NCBI GenBank assembly: GCA_947457015.1
Contig: CANGTV010000006.1
Location: 1-48,609 of the forward strand
Length of the DNA: 48,609 nt
DNA from: Alphaproteobacteria bacterium
GTDB taxonomy: Bacteria > Pseudomonadota > Alphaproteobacteria > UBA9655
Reading direction: 5' to 3'
Shown: positions 18,657-27,763 of the stretch, one piece after another
How the letters are laid out: every line of letters begins with the position of its first letter
How positions within the stretch are numbered: the first letter of the stretch is position 1
Made by a program: the position numbers and the translations under genes
The notes under the pieces: generated by a model
What the model was told of the DNA's origin: nothing
The model's input: only the letters and a program-made list of their open reading frames with translations
Databases searched by the model: none

Positions 18657-18750
18657 TGAAGAATAACACGCGTTAAGAAGGACTTGACGCGGGCGTTCTA
18701 AAAAGGAATAAATTAATTAAACAAGCAGAAAAAGAGGCGTTTTAACGCGT

Positions 18751-19389
18751 ATGCGACGAAAAAAGCGCAATTTATTAACATTAAGTGCCATTAGCCTTGC
18801 GGTGGGTCTTTTTGCGATCTTAGGCATTGTGCAGACCCAAAAGGCTGCGCACACGGCGGCTCTCTCTCATGATCTCCCCAGTCCTCAAAATCAACTCCCT
18901 ACCATTGGGGGAGCTTTTGAGCTCGTTGATGGGAATGGACAAACGTGGAAAGATACGGATTTTAAAGGCAACCCCATGCTTGTTTATTTTGGGTATAGTT
19001 ATTGCCCAGATATTTGCCCAACAGCCCTGTATAATATGACCCAAACACTAGAAAAGTTGGGAAACGATCATACCATCCAGCCCATTTTTATTACAATTGA
19101 TCACAATCGTGATACGACGTCCCAGCTCCACACCTATGCACAGAATTTTCACAAAAACTTTGTGATGCTGACAGGCTCAAAAGACAAAGTCGATCAGGCC
19201 ATGAAGGCGTATCGTGTCCATGGCGCGCGGGCATCTGAGGCGCGCGGAGACCAAGATTATCTAATGGATCACTCCTCCATCATTTATCTTATGGATAAGG
19301 AGGGGAAGTATGTGGCCCACTTTGACCATCAAACACCCCCGGAGGACATGGTGAAGAGGATAAGCCTCTATCTGACAAAAGGGGAGTAA
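18751..19389 (+). CDS. SCO1/SenC-type copper chaperone for cytochrome oxidase
   Basis: Encodes 212 residues with an N-terminal membrane anchor (residues 8-28) and a thioredoxin-like domain. The copper site is complete: Cys-x-x-x-Cys in YCPDICPTA and the distal His in LMDHSSIIYLMD. It would deliver copper to the CuA site of cytochrome c oxidase or act as a thiol reductant in the periplasm. No oxidase subunit gene lies nearby. A short AACGC/GCGTT palindrome overlaps the start region. Confidence 0.93.
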   Translation: MRRKKRNLLTLSAISLAVGLFAILGIVQTQKAAHTAALSHDLPSPQNQLPTIGGAFELVDGNGQTWKDTDFKGNPMLVYFGYSYCPDICPTALYNMTQTLEKLGNDHTIQPIFITIDHNRDTTSQLHTYAQNFHKNFVMLTGSKDKVDQAMKAYRVHGARASEARGDQDYLMDHSSIIYLMDKEGKYVAHFDHQTPPEDMVKRISLYLTKGE

Positions 19390-19459
19390 AAAATAGGTTT
19401 TTACTTTTTTAATAAGATATGGTAACTTCCTTTTAGTTTAATCGAAGAAGGAGAGGATT

Positions 19460-20008
19460 ATGATGAGTATAAAGAAAGTAAGTTTATTGATGCTTCTGGC
19501 AAGTGCGGTTTGTGGAAGTTCTGTTTTTGCGATGGAGACCGATAACTTTCAAAAGAAATCACCATCGATTCAAATAGATACATCTTTAAATACGGATGAT
19601 GATCCAAAGAAATCACAACAAATTCAAACAAATACATCTTCGAGTACGAATGATGACTTGAAAAAAGAATTAGAGCGGATGACATTAGTGGCAAAAATTG
19701 CAGAATTGAAGAAAAAAGCAGAGCAAGATGATCTTGAAGCTCTCAAAGTAAATGCAGAAAAGGATCGTCTTACTCAAGCGAAAAAAGAAGAGAAAAAAGT
19801 TACAACCTCAGCGCCAAAAACCACAACTCCCCTCGCAAGCTTAGCGCAAAAAAAACAAACAGGGTTAGCAGCTTTAGCAAATACGCCAAGACCTCTTAGT
19901 AGAACAAGTACGGTGGATGTGGTACAGCACAATATAAAAGTTGAAGCAGCGAGAGGGGCCCAACGTCTTGGAAACTTTCTCAAGGGTAAGGGATGGACGC
20001 GAAAGTGA
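19460..20008 (+). CDS. Exported coiled-coil protein, unknown function
   Basis: Encodes 182 residues after AAGGAGAGG. Residues 1-24 are a signal peptide ending SSVFA. Residues 32-49 and 50-67 are an 18-residue tandem repeat (KKSPSIQIDTSLNTDDDP and its variant). A Lys/Glu-rich coiled coil spans about residues 68-118, followed by a Thr/Ala-rich stretch and a basic C-terminus ending GKGWTRK. I recognise no family; it resembles the other exported low-complexity proteins of this window in design. Confidence 0.75.
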   Translation: MMSIKKVSLLMLLASAVCGSSVFAMETDNFQKKSPSIQIDTSLNTDDDPKKSQQIQTNTSSSTNDDLKKELERMTLVAKIAELKKKAEQDDLEALKVNAEKDRLTQAKKEEKKVTTSAPKTTTPLASLAQKKQTGLAALANTPRPLSRTSTVDVVQHNIKVEAARGAQRLGNFLKGKGWTRK

Positions 20009-20104
20009 TAACTCGTGGCATACACAACATGCATTGTATCGTCGTTACGAGAGATTGAAAATCCCGAAGCAATCCAGTGAAACAACGCAGGTCCTTTGGT
20101 AGGT
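20009..20104. repeat. Degenerate CATTGCGAG-type repeat arm
   Basis: Bases 20037-20080 (CGTCGTTACGAGAGATTGA followed by CCGAAGCAATCCAGTG) match the arm seen intact at 30208-30242, with several changes. No gene is present. Confidence 0.4.
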
Positions 20105-20348
20105 AACCTGAGTTTTGGATAAGAAATTAAAATATTCCCACTTTGTCATCCTTGGGCAAGAAGCTCTTACCCCGGATGAAATACGGGGTTTTAGAGCTTC
20201 TTGCACCGAGGATCTTGTAAAAACAATGAGGTGTTTATGATTAGATCCTCGATCCAAGAAACGCTAAATGTTTTCCTTGCGGAAAACAAAGCGTATCTAG
20301 GTCAAGGATGACAAGGAAGAAATTTGTTCCTTATCCAAAACTCAGGTT
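20105..20348. mobile_element. MITE-like element with IS982-like ends (structured repeat copy B)
   Basis: The 244-bp element begins AACCTGAGTTTTGGATAAG and ends in the inverse CTTATCCAAAACTCAGGTT. Inside are smaller inverted ends (TTGTCATCCTTG near 20143 and CAAGGATGACAA near 20302) enclosing the same string of hairpins as 8234-8396. It encodes nothing. The same outer end lies 5' of the IS982-like transposase remnant at 46.6 kb, so that transposase type may have moved it. Its right end coincides with the hslU stop codon. Confidence 0.75.
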
Positions 20349-21663
20349 AAAGAATAAACTTCGACAAATCTGAATTCTTGGCCAAATCACCTACGGTTTT
20401 GCGCACGTGGTCAACGGTAATGACAACGGATTCGCCACTTTTGTCGGAGGCTTCAAAGCTGATGTCTTCCAAGAGTTTCTCAATGACCGTATGAAGGCGC
20501 CGAGCGCCAATGTTTTCCACATTTTGATTGACCTCAGCAGCAAGGATGGCAATTTCGCGAATGGCTTCCTCTTCAAAGCTTAAAGTAAACTCCTCTGTTT
20601 TTAAAAGAGCTTGGTATTGCTTGATAAGATTGGCTTCCGGCTCCGTCAAAATCCGAACAAAATCTTCCACGCTCAGGGCTTTCAGCTCCACCCGATTCGG
20701 AAGCCGCCCTTGAAGCTCTGGCAGTAAATCAGCAGGTTTTGCCATATGGAAAGCGCCTGAGGCAATAAAGAGAATATGATCTGTCTTCACCGTCCCATAT
20801 TTTGTGGACACAACTGTTCCCTCAAGGAGAGGCAACAAATCGCGCTGGACGCCTTCTCGACTGACATCAGCCCCTGAACGCTCGGAGCGAGCACAGATCT
20901 TGTCAATTTCATCAATAAAAACAATACCGTTTTCTTCAACGGTGCGCAGCGCTTCGCTCACGACCTTCTCTTGGTCTAAAAGCTTATCACTTTCCTCTGC
21001 AATCAAGGCCTCTAGAGCTTCAGAGACAGACAGTTTTCGCTCGATGGTGCGGGGAGCTCCCATGCGTCCAAACATGTCCCCTAAATTGATCATTCCCATC
21101 TGTGCTCCCGGCATCCCGGGAATATCTATGGTGGGCATTTGAGGATTGTTGCTATCCTGAAATTCGATTTCAACTTCTTTCTCATCAAGAGCATGCTCTC
21201 TTAGGTTTTTCCGGAATTTTTTACGCGTTTCTTCGCTTGCATTTTGTCCCACGAGCGCATCCAAGATGCGCTCTTCTGCGAGAACTTCAGCTTTTGCCTG
21301 GACTTCTCGCCTCAGGCGCGTCCGGGTCATGTTAAGGGACAGATCCACAAGGTCGCGAATCATTTGTTCCACATCACGTCCCACATACCCCACTTCTGTA
21401 AACTTAGTGGCCTCCACTTTAATAAAAGGGGCTTCTGCAAGGCGGGCAAGACGACGCGCAATTTCTGTTTTTCCCACACCTGTTGGACCGATCATGAGGA
21501 TATTTTTAGGTAACACTTCATCGCGCAAATGGTCGTCTAACTGAAGGCGCCGCCACCGATTGCGGAGAGCAATGGCAACCGCTCGCTTCGCCTCTTCTTG
21601 ACCCACAATATAGCGATCAAGTTCAGAGACAATTTCCCGAGGGGTAAAATGAGACAACCGCAT
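20347..21663 (-). CDS. hslU: ATP-dependent protease ATPase subunit HslU
   Basis: Encodes 438 residues with the family N-terminus ([20 protein letters not shown]), Walker [14 protein letters not shown], the pore motif region [12 protein letters not shown], Walker [12 protein letters not shown] and the C-terminus DLSKFIL that inserts into HslV. It unfolds substrates for HslV. It lies 3 bp after hslV on the same strand. Its TAA stop is shared with the end of the inserted MITE. Confidence 0.97.
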   Translation of the reverse strand: MRLSHFTPREIVSELDRYIVGQEEAKRAVAIALRNRWRRLQLDDHLRDEVLPKNILMIGPTGVGKTEIARRLARLAEAPFIKVEATKFTEVGYVGRDVEQMIRDLVDLSLNMTRTRLRREVQAKAEVLAEERILDALVGQNASEETRKKFRKNLREHALDEKEVEIEFQDSNNPQMPTIDIPGMPGAQMGMINLGDMFGRMGAPRTIERKLSVSEALEALIAEESDKLLDQEKVVSEALRTVEENGIVFIDEIDKICARSERSGADVSREGVQRDLLPLLEGTVVSTKYGTVKTDHILFIASGAFHMAKPADLLPELQGRLPNRVELKALSVEDFVRILTEPEANLIKQYQALLKTEEFTLSFEEEAIREIAILAAEVNQNVENIGARRLHTVIEKLLEDISFEASDKSGESVVITVDHVRKTVGDLAKNSDLSKFIL

Positions 21664-21666
21664 GTT

Positions 21667-22218
21667 TTATCCTTTAATACTTTCAATAGTAAAATTTTTG
21701 TTCGTGTAAACACAAATGCCCGCTGCAATGGTCATGGCCTTTTCTGCAATTTCCTGAGCCGAGAGGGTATCCATATCAATTAAAGCCCGAGCTGCTGAGA
21801 GGGCATAGGGGCCCCCTGACCCGATTCCAATAAGCCCATCTTCCGGCTCTAGGACATCGCCTGACCCAGTGAGAATAAGGGAATTTTTTGCATCCGCCAC
21901 AGCCATCATGGCTTCAAGGCGACGAAGATAGCGATCTGTACGCCAATCCTTAGCCATCTCCACACAAGCGCGCACAAGTTGGTGTGGATTTTGTTCAAGC
22001 TTTGCCTCAAGACGTTCGAATAACGCAAAAGCATCAGCCGTTGATCCTGCAAAGCCAGCAATGACACTGCCTTTTCCTAAACGGCGCACTTTTTGAGCAT
22101 TAGCTTTGAGGATCAAGTTTCCCATAGAGACTTGTCCATCTCCCGCGATGACAACCTCATTTCCCTTACGAATAGAGACAATGGTTGTGCCATGCCATGC
22201 GCTCTTTTCACTTTCCAT
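21667..22218 (-). CDS. hslV: ATP-dependent protease peptidase subunit HslV
   Basis: Encodes 183 residues of the proteasome-like HslV family. The catalytic Thr pair follows a short extension (ESEKSAWHG before TTIVSIRKG), the propeptide form common in alphaproteobacteria; cleavage would expose the first Thr. The GDGQVS and GSGG motifs are present. It heads the hslVU operon, divergent from the HIT-family gene. Confidence 0.97.
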   Translation of the reverse strand: MESEKSAWHGTTIVSIRKGNEVVIAGDGQVSMGNLILKANAQKVRRLGKGSVIAGFAGSTADAFALFERLEAKLEQNPHQLVRACVEMAKDWRTDRYLRRLEAMMAVADAKNSLILTGSGDVLEPEDGLIGIGSGGPYALSAARALIDMDTLSAQEIAEKAMTIAAGICVYTNKNFTIESIKG

Positions 22219-22338
22219 TCTTGGTCCTTTTCAAAAAATATGTTAACCTTTGAAAGATAAGATCTCCGAAGACATTTGTCATCCCTCTCCTGAGACTATT
22301 GACGTCTAAGAGTGAGTTATAAGAGAAGAGGTCCTTTA

Positions 22339-22701
22339 ATGGAATATGATAAAAATAATATATTTGCCCGCATCCTTCGCAAAGAAGTTCCGGCGCAGGT
22401 CGTTTATGAGGATGACTATGCCTTGGCTTTCCATGATGTTAATCCGAAAGCGCCCATTCATATTTTAGTTATTCCTAAGGGAGAGTTTATTTCTTTTTGT
22501 GATTTTGTGGAAAAAGCCTCACCTGCCCTTATGGTTGGATTTGAAAAAGCCATTCATCACGTTATTCACATGTTTAACTTGCAGGAGATGGGCTTTCGCC
22601 TTCTCACCAACCAGGGAGTACACGGAGGGCAGGAAGTGCCTCACTACCATATGCATATCTTTGGGGGGAGGCCTTTAGGGCGAATGCTGTCACAAGAATG
22701 A
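22339..22701 (+). CDS. HIT-family nucleotide-binding protein (histidine triad)
   Basis: About 120 residues with the histidine triad HYHMHIFGG near the C-terminus and the HILVIPKG strand. HIT proteins of this HINT branch hydrolyse nucleoside phosphoramidates. The frame opens at a GTG (22312), but the ATG at 22339 has a GAGG site upstream and gives the usual family length. The stop overlaps the next start as ATGA. Confidence 0.93.
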   Translation: MEYDKNNIFARILRKEVPAQVVYEDDYALAFHDVNPKAPIHILVIPKGEFISFCDFVEKASPALMVGFEKAIHHVIHMFNLQEMGFRLLTNQGVHGGQEVPHYHMHIFGGRPLGRMLSQE

Positions 22702-23165
22702 CTAAAAAAGAAAAAAATGAACAAAAGCTAGTTTCTGGATGGCGTGAGTGGGCTCAATTGCCAGAATTTGGGGTTGAGATGATCAAGGTTAAGATTGATA
22801 CGGGAGCAAGAACGTCAGCCATTCATGCCTTTGATATCTTCCCTTTTACGTATATGGGGAACAATTGGGTACAATTTGATATTCACCCCATTCAAGATAA
22901 CGACCTTATTATTCATACTTGTGCTTGTCCCATTGTAGATTACAGGTGGATTACAAGCTCAACAGGGCATCGGCAAAGGCGCTTTATTATTCAAACGAAC
23001 TTAAAAATAGGAGAATTTTCTTCTCGCATTGAGATATCTTTGGCTAATCGTGACGAAATGGGATTTCGGATGTTAATTGGGCGCAATGCCTTGAAAGGAA
23101 ATGTTCTTGTAGACCCTAAGCATTCTTTTCTGTTAAGCCATAAGTCATCATTAAAAAAAAAGTAA
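22698..23165 (+). CDS. Retropepsin-like protease associated with RimK (PF05618)
   Basis: Encodes 155 residues with the family motif [14 protein letters not shown], where Asp-Thr-Gly is the aspartic-protease-like core, and the later MLIGRNAL motif. The family was once called ATP-dependent zinc protease and is found beside RimK-type ligases; in Pseudomonas the comparable protein is RimB. It overlaps the HIT gene by 4 bp and lies 23 bp before rimK, so it probably trims or opposes RimK-made glutamate tails. Confidence 0.88.
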   Translation: MTKKEKNEQKLVSGWREWAQLPEFGVEMIKVKIDTGARTSAIHAFDIFPFTYMGNNWVQFDIHPIQDNDLIIHTCACPIVDYRWITSSTGHRQRRFIIQTNLKIGEFSSRIEISLANRDEMGFRMLIGRNALKGNVLVDPKHSFLLSHKSSLKKK

Positions 23166-23188
23166 AATTATTTAGGCAAGACAATACA

Positions 23189-24106
23189 ATGAAAATCCTT
23201 ATGATGGCCCGAAATCCTACCCTTTATTCGCATCTTCGTTTAGCCGAGACGGCGCGTGCTCGTGGTCACGATATTGATGTTGTTGATACCCTTCAGGTGT
23301 ATATGAATATTGAGACCCATCGCTCTCAAATTAAATACAAGGGGCAGCCTCTTGAAAAATATGATGTAGTGCTTCCACGCATAGGCGCATCGATTACAAT
23401 GTATGGGCTTGCCGTTTTGCGGCAGCTTGAAATGATGGGGGTCTGGTCTCTTAATGACTCAGTTGCTATTGGGCGCTCGCGCGATAAACTGCGCACAATG
23501 CAGCTTTTAGCACAAAACGGGATCGACCTGCCCGTGACAGCTTTCGCCCATTCTACAAAGTACACAGACGACATGATTAATATGGTGGGAGGAGCTCCAG
23601 CTATTATTAAACTCTTAGAGGGAACTCAAGGTCTAGGGGTTGTCCTTGGCGAGACCTTTGCGTCTGCACGAAGTGTGATCGAAGCATTTCGAGAGCTTAA
23701 CGCGAATATCCTTGTTCAAGAATATATAAAAGAAGCCAAAGCGACGGATGTGCGATGCCTTGTGGTGGGGGGGCAAGTTGTGGCCTCCATGAAGCGCACA
23801 GGTCCTGTTGGAGACTTCCGTTCCAATCTTCATCGAGGAGGGACAGCGGTGCATGAAGAAATTACAGAGCAAGAATATTCTATTGCTGTGCGGAGTGCTA
23901 TGATTATGGGGCTTAATGTTTGTGGGGTGGATTTGCTTCGTACAAATCGGGGGCCTGTTGTCATGGAAGTCAACTCCTCCCCCGGCCTTGAAGGAATTGA
24001 AAAAGCAACCGGCGTTGATATTGCGGTTAAGATTATTCAATATATGGAAAAACATTCGATGACTCATAAAAGAAAAGGAAAGAAGAAGGGTGGTGTTGAG
24101 GCTTAA
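23189..24106 (+). CDS. rimK: RimK-family ATP-grasp glutamate ligase
   Basis: Encodes 305 residues of the ATP-grasp superfamily. The N-terminal domain ([20 protein letters not shown]), the ATP-grasp core ([15 protein letters not shown] and [20 protein letters not shown]) and the metal-binding [14 protein letters not shown] are clear. RimK adds glutamate residues to the C-terminus of ribosomal protein S6. It is the last gene of the HIT-protease-rimK unit. The Lys-rich C-terminus (KRKGKKKGG) is a little longer than usual. Confidence 0.93.
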   Translation: MKILMMARNPTLYSHLRLAETARARGHDIDVVDTLQVYMNIETHRSQIKYKGQPLEKYDVVLPRIGASITMYGLAVLRQLEMMGVWSLNDSVAIGRSRDKLRTMQLLAQNGIDLPVTAFAHSTKYTDDMINMVGGAPAIIKLLEGTQGLGVVLGETFASARSVIEAFRELNANILVQEYIKEAKATDVRCLVVGGQVVASMKRTGPVGDFRSNLHRGGTAVHEEITEQEYSIAVRSAMIMGLNVCGVDLLRTNRGPVVMEVNSSPGLEGIEKATGVDIAVKIIQYMEKHSMTHKRKGKKKGGVEA

Positions 24107-24209
24107 CGCACATTTTTGTGTCATCAACTCTATTTTTGACAAGGGAGGAGAAGCATACTTGAGAATATACTTCTCCTGGATGAAGGGACGTGTTTTCCAT
24201 TCCCACATA

Positions 24210-24630
24210 TGTCATCCCCTGCTGTGGCGGGGGTCCAGTTAATAGTTTGAAAAAAATGACTTTTGCGAAATTAAGCCTTTGTTACCTTCTTGACTCAGTT
24301 CTTTTAAGTCTCATGAGAACAAAGGTTTTTCTGGATCCCCGCTTTCGCGCACGAGTGTCCGGGGAAAATAAAAAGCTAAAAAAAGAGTATGGGGCTTTTC
24401 TGGGTTGCTTCGAAGCAAACGCTTCTCGCAATGACGAATATGTGGCATAGCCTTGCTCTCCCGTCGTCATTGCGAGGAGGGGCGGGAGCCCGACGAAGCA
24501 ACCCAGACTTTTTCCCGTTTTAAGTCCCTGAACAACTTGTATCCCCTTAATAGCGTAGACCCTCTTTCTTTCTCAACACAGTCTCACTTTTTTCCGGACA
24601 CTCGTGCGCCATAGCAGGGGACGACAATGG
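24210..24630. repeat. Nested palindromic repeats (three layers)
   Basis: The outer layer begins with TGTCATCCCCTGCTGTGGCG at 24210 and ends with a degenerate inverse arm near 24611-24630. Inside, GCGCACGAGTGTCCGG (24347-24362) is matched exactly by its inverse at 24594-24609. Inside that, TCTGGGTTGCTTCG (about 24398) and CGAAGCAACCCAGA (about 24497-24510) bracket CTCGCAATGACG / CGTCATTGCGAG. The structure looks like successive insertion of small mobile repeats into one another. Overlapping reading frames are by-products. Confidence 0.75.
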
Positions 24631-24721
24631 AAGAATTGCAACAAAAATACTTTCACTTTGAATAGATACTGCGTTTTAACGCATTCCCATTTTTTCTCCC
24701 TCACCTCTCATTCACACACAC

Positions 24722-24871
<150 letters not shown>

Positions 24872-25020
24872 ATAGTGTCAACTAACTTGAAGGTGCCTGG
24901 TGTGTTTTTCTTAAATGTCCTTAGGCCAAGGATGACAAATATTTGGCAGTTAAAACAAAGTGGGTAAGTTTATTGAAAAAATAAATTGCTTTTATTTTAT
25001 TTGTGTGCTACGTTAATAGT

Positions 25021-25078
25021 AAGGACGGAGAGATTATTTTGATGCTCAACGCATCAGTTTGTTTCTCCGTCCTTTTTT
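25021..25078 (+). terminator. Forked hairpin with T-run; terminator or tiny RNA
   Basis: AAGGACGGAGA (25021-25031) pairs perfectly with TCTCCGTCCTT (25064-25074), followed by TTTTTT. A second small stem, GATGC/GCATC, sits in the loop (about 25041-25055). The T-run makes it a plus-strand intrinsic terminator, although no plus-strand gene ends just upstream. A possible promoter (TTGAAA at 24973, AT-rich -10 near 24995) would give a short RNA antisense to the 3' end of the hydrolase gene. The RNA is a hypothesis. Confidence 0.5.
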
Positions 25079-25989
25079 ATGTCTCCCAACCACCCCTCCA
25101 CAAGACGAATTTGACTGGCATCCATAAGAGACGGCGCATGCCCACACTCTGAGAGAGTCGTGACTTTTGCCTGAGGTTGCAAGTAAAGCATTTTCGTGAT
25201 GATATCGGGGGGAAGAAAATCTGAATGTTCTCCGTGAAGGACTAAAATAGGGCATTGAATAGACTGCCAATAGGTTTCAAGGTGAAGGGTTGGAGTGGGA
25301 TGATTAATAAAATTTTCACCAATGGCAGGATCATAGGCAAGACGTAGGGAGTCTCCCTTGCTTGCGAGAGTGCCATACTTTGTAATGTGATCCCACTTTT
25401 CAGACTCTAATACGCCAATAGGGGAGAGGACTGTTTGGAAATAGCTTCTTGCCTCTTCAAAACTAGAAAAACCATGGTCATTACGGGCGTAAGTGCCAAT
25501 GCGGTGGAGAGCCTGGCTTGGGACAATCATTCCGACGTCGTTGAGGATGAGGCTTTTGATCGGACTAAGCGGTTGTGCTGCGAGCATCATTCCAATAATG
25601 CCCCCAAGAGAGGTGCCAAGCCAATGAACCTTTTCAACGCCAGTGCGGGCAAGAAGAGCTACCATGTCGCTCATATACTGAGGAAAGTTATAAACGAGTG
25701 CATTGCCGACATAATCGCTCTTTCCACGTCCGACAAGATCAGGGCAAATGATACGATAAGTTTTTTGAAGCTCTCGGGCGAGATAATCAAAGTCTCGGGA
25801 ATTACGGGCGAGAGCATGGGTGCATATTAAAACGTTGGGGTTATCTTTATCTCCCCATTCCACATAGGCGAGTTTGTGAAAGCCTTGAGGGCTAAGACCC
25901 CAGTAAAAATGCTGAGATGGGTTTTCTGCCAAGGTAGTTGTGGCGCACAAAGCTTCCCCCTTTACTTTTTTCTTCTTTGTAGGGATCAT
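25054..25989 (-). CDS. Alpha/beta-fold hydrolase
   Basis: Encodes 311 residues with the alpha/beta hydrolase fold. The oxyanion region (LICTHALARNSRDFDYLARE), nucleophile elbow GTSLGG, acid residue in LHGEHSDFL and catalytic His in ECGHAPSLM are all visible. It resembles esterase or meta-cleavage-type hydrolases; the substrate is unknown. Its start faces the aldehyde dehydrogenase start across 36 bp, so the two share a divergent promoter region. Confidence 0.88.
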   Translation of the reverse strand: MIPTKKKKVKGEALCATTTLAENPSQHFYWGLSPQGFHKLAYVEWGDKDNPNVLICTHALARNSRDFDYLARELQKTYRIICPDLVGRGKSDYVGNALVYNFPQYMSDMVALLARTGVEKVHWLGTSLGGIIGMMLAAQPLSPIKSLILNDVGMIVPSQALHRIGTYARNDHGFSSFEEARSYFQTVLSPIGVLESEKWDHITKYGTLASKGDSLRLAYDPAIGENFINHPTPTLHLETYWQSIQCPILVLHGEHSDFLPPDIITKMLYLQPQAKVTTLSECGHAPSLMDASQIRLVEGWLGDIKKDGETN

Positions 25990-26025
25990 ACTAGCATAAC
26001 TTTAAAAATAAAAAATGGAGGTTTT

Positions 26026-27537
26026 ATGTCATCCTCTCCTTCTGGGCAAGTTGTGGGAACAAACTTAACGCCCCTAGCTCTTGTGAAGCATCTTGAAAAT
26101 AAGATCTTAATTGATGGGAAGCTTGTCGTTCCTAAGAGCAAAAAAACATTTTCTGTTCATAACCCTGCAACCATGGAGATTATTGGCCAAGCAGCAGAAG
26201 CCCATGAAGCTGATGTTAATGAAGCCGTAGAAGCGGCACATAAAGCTCAAAAAAAGTGGCGTCATATGGATGCAGCAAAACGCGGGCATCTTGTGTCCCA
26301 ATGCGCGGATCTTTTAGAAGCGCATGCAGATGAGTTAGCGCGCCTCATGACCCTTGAAACGGGAAAAGCGTTGCGGACGGAAAGCCAGGTTGAAGCAAAA
26401 ATTTTTGCGAATACCTTTCGTTTTTACGGGGGATTGGGTCTTGAAATAAAAGGAGAAACGATCCCTTTTAGTGATTCAATGTTAGCCCTGACGATTCGCG
26501 AACCTTTAGGAGTGATTGGCGCGATTATTGCCTGGAACGTTCCCCTGTTGCTTATGTCTTTAAAGGTGGCGCCTGCTCTTGTTGCGGGGAATGCGGTTGT
26601 CATTAAATCGGCAGAAGAAGCTCCTTTTGCTGTGTTAAGAGCCGCCGAGATTATGAATACGATTCTTCCACCCGGCGTGCTGAATATGATTTCAGGAGAT
26701 GGTCCGACGACAGGAGCGCTCCTTGTTAGCCATCCCCAAGTGGCAAAGCTAACCTTTACCGGGTCTGTTGAAACGGGCAAGGAAATTTATAAAAATTCTG
26801 GCGAAAAGCTCGTTCCTGTAACGCTGGAGCTTGGGGGGAAGAGCCCCATGATTGTGTGTGAAGATGTTGATCTGGAACAAGCCGTTTCAGGGGCTTTAGC
26901 AAGCATGCGGTTTACGCGTCAAGGACAAAGCTGCACAGCTGCAAGTCGTATTTTTGTTCATGAAAAGATATTTGATCCCTTTTTGGCGCAGCTTAAAGAA
27001 AAGTTGAATGCTCTTAAAATGGGAGATCCAATGGACCCTGAAACAGATATAGGAGCCATTATTTCTCCTGGGCAACACGCCAAAGTTTTAAAATATATAG
27101 AAATTGGAAAGGCTGAGCCGGGAAGCACAGCGCATGAATGTTCGGAACTTCCGAAAGATGCGAAGCTTTCTAAAGGACTTTTCGTGCGCCCTGTTCTTTT
27201 TACAGGGCTTCCCAACTCCCACCAGGTATGTCAGGAAGAAATTTTTGGGCCTGTAACGGCGCTTATCCCCTGGACAGATTTTGATGACGTGCTGGATCAA
27301 GCCAATGACTCCGATTATGGCCTTGCAGCCACCTTGTGGACAAATAACCTCCGGCTGGCTTTAAAAGGCGTTCATCAACTGGAAGCAGGATTTGTTCAAG
27401 TTAATCAAAATGTGGTTGTTCAACCCGGCCTTTCCTATGGAGGTGTTAAGTCCTCAGGGGTTGGGAAAGAAGCGTCTCTTGAGGCGATGCTCGATCACTT
27501 TACCCATAAGAAAACGATTATTTTTAATATGAGGTGA
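26026..27537 (+). CDS. NAD(P)-dependent aldehyde dehydrogenase
   Basis: About 503 residues of the aldehyde dehydrogenase superfamily. The general-base Glu lies in LELGGKSP, the catalytic Cys in RQGQSCTAASR, and the cofactor site in FTGSVETGKEI. The frame is open from 25876, but the ATG at 26026 follows a GGAGG site (about 6 nt) and the upstream part runs antisense to the hydrolase gene. It oxidises an aldehyde to the acid; the substrate is unknown. It is close to betaine or aromatic aldehyde dehydrogenases in overall pattern. Confidence 0.93.
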   Translation: MSSSPSGQVVGTNLTPLALVKHLENKILIDGKLVVPKSKKTFSVHNPATMEIIGQAAEAHEADVNEAVEAAHKAQKKWRHMDAAKRGHLVSQCADLLEAHADELARLMTLETGKALRTESQVEAKIFANTFRFYGGLGLEIKGETIPFSDSMLALTIREPLGVIGAIIAWNVPLLLMSLKVAPALVAGNAVVIKSAEEAPFAVLRAAEIMNTILPPGVLNMISGDGPTTGALLVSHPQVAKLTFTGSVETGKEIYKNSGEKLVPVTLELGGKSPMIVCEDVDLEQAVSGALASMRFTRQGQSCTAASRIFVHEKIFDPFLAQLKEKLNALKMGDPMDPETDIGAIISPGQHAKVLKYIEIGKAEPGSTAHECSELPKDAKLSKGLFVRPVLFTGLPNSHQVCQEEIFGPVTALIPWTDFDDVLDQANDSDYGLAATLWTNNLRLALKGVHQLEAGFVQVNQNVVVQPGLSYGGVKSSGVGKEASLEAMLDHFTHKKTIIFNMR

Positions 27538-27652
27538 GGTCTTTTGATTCCGTTTTCCATGGCACATTTCGAGCCATATGTGGACATTAACGAAATCGCA
27601 ATCACTCCCTATACACTATCAATTACGCTAAGGTCTAAATTAGGAGAGAAAG

Positions 27653-27763
27653 ATGTGTAAAGATTATCTAGGAAGAGTTAACTGTCTCGCGCTGTTGTTA
27701 ATGGGTGTTGCTATGCTCGTTGGGTCGTTGACCTCTCTCGGTGCTATAGCAAAATCACTTTAA
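27653..27763 (+). CDS. Small hydrophobic peptide running into an IS end
   Basis: A 36-residue frame with a good AGGAG site. The sequence MCKDYLGRVNCLALLLMGVA looks like the start of a membrane or exported protein. Its last residues and stop codon come from the left end of the IS630 element (27745 onward), so it is probably the truncated 5' end of a larger gene or a peptide whose tail was replaced. Confidence 0.4.
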   Translation: MCKDYLGRVNCLALLLMGVAMLVGSLTSLGAIAKSL

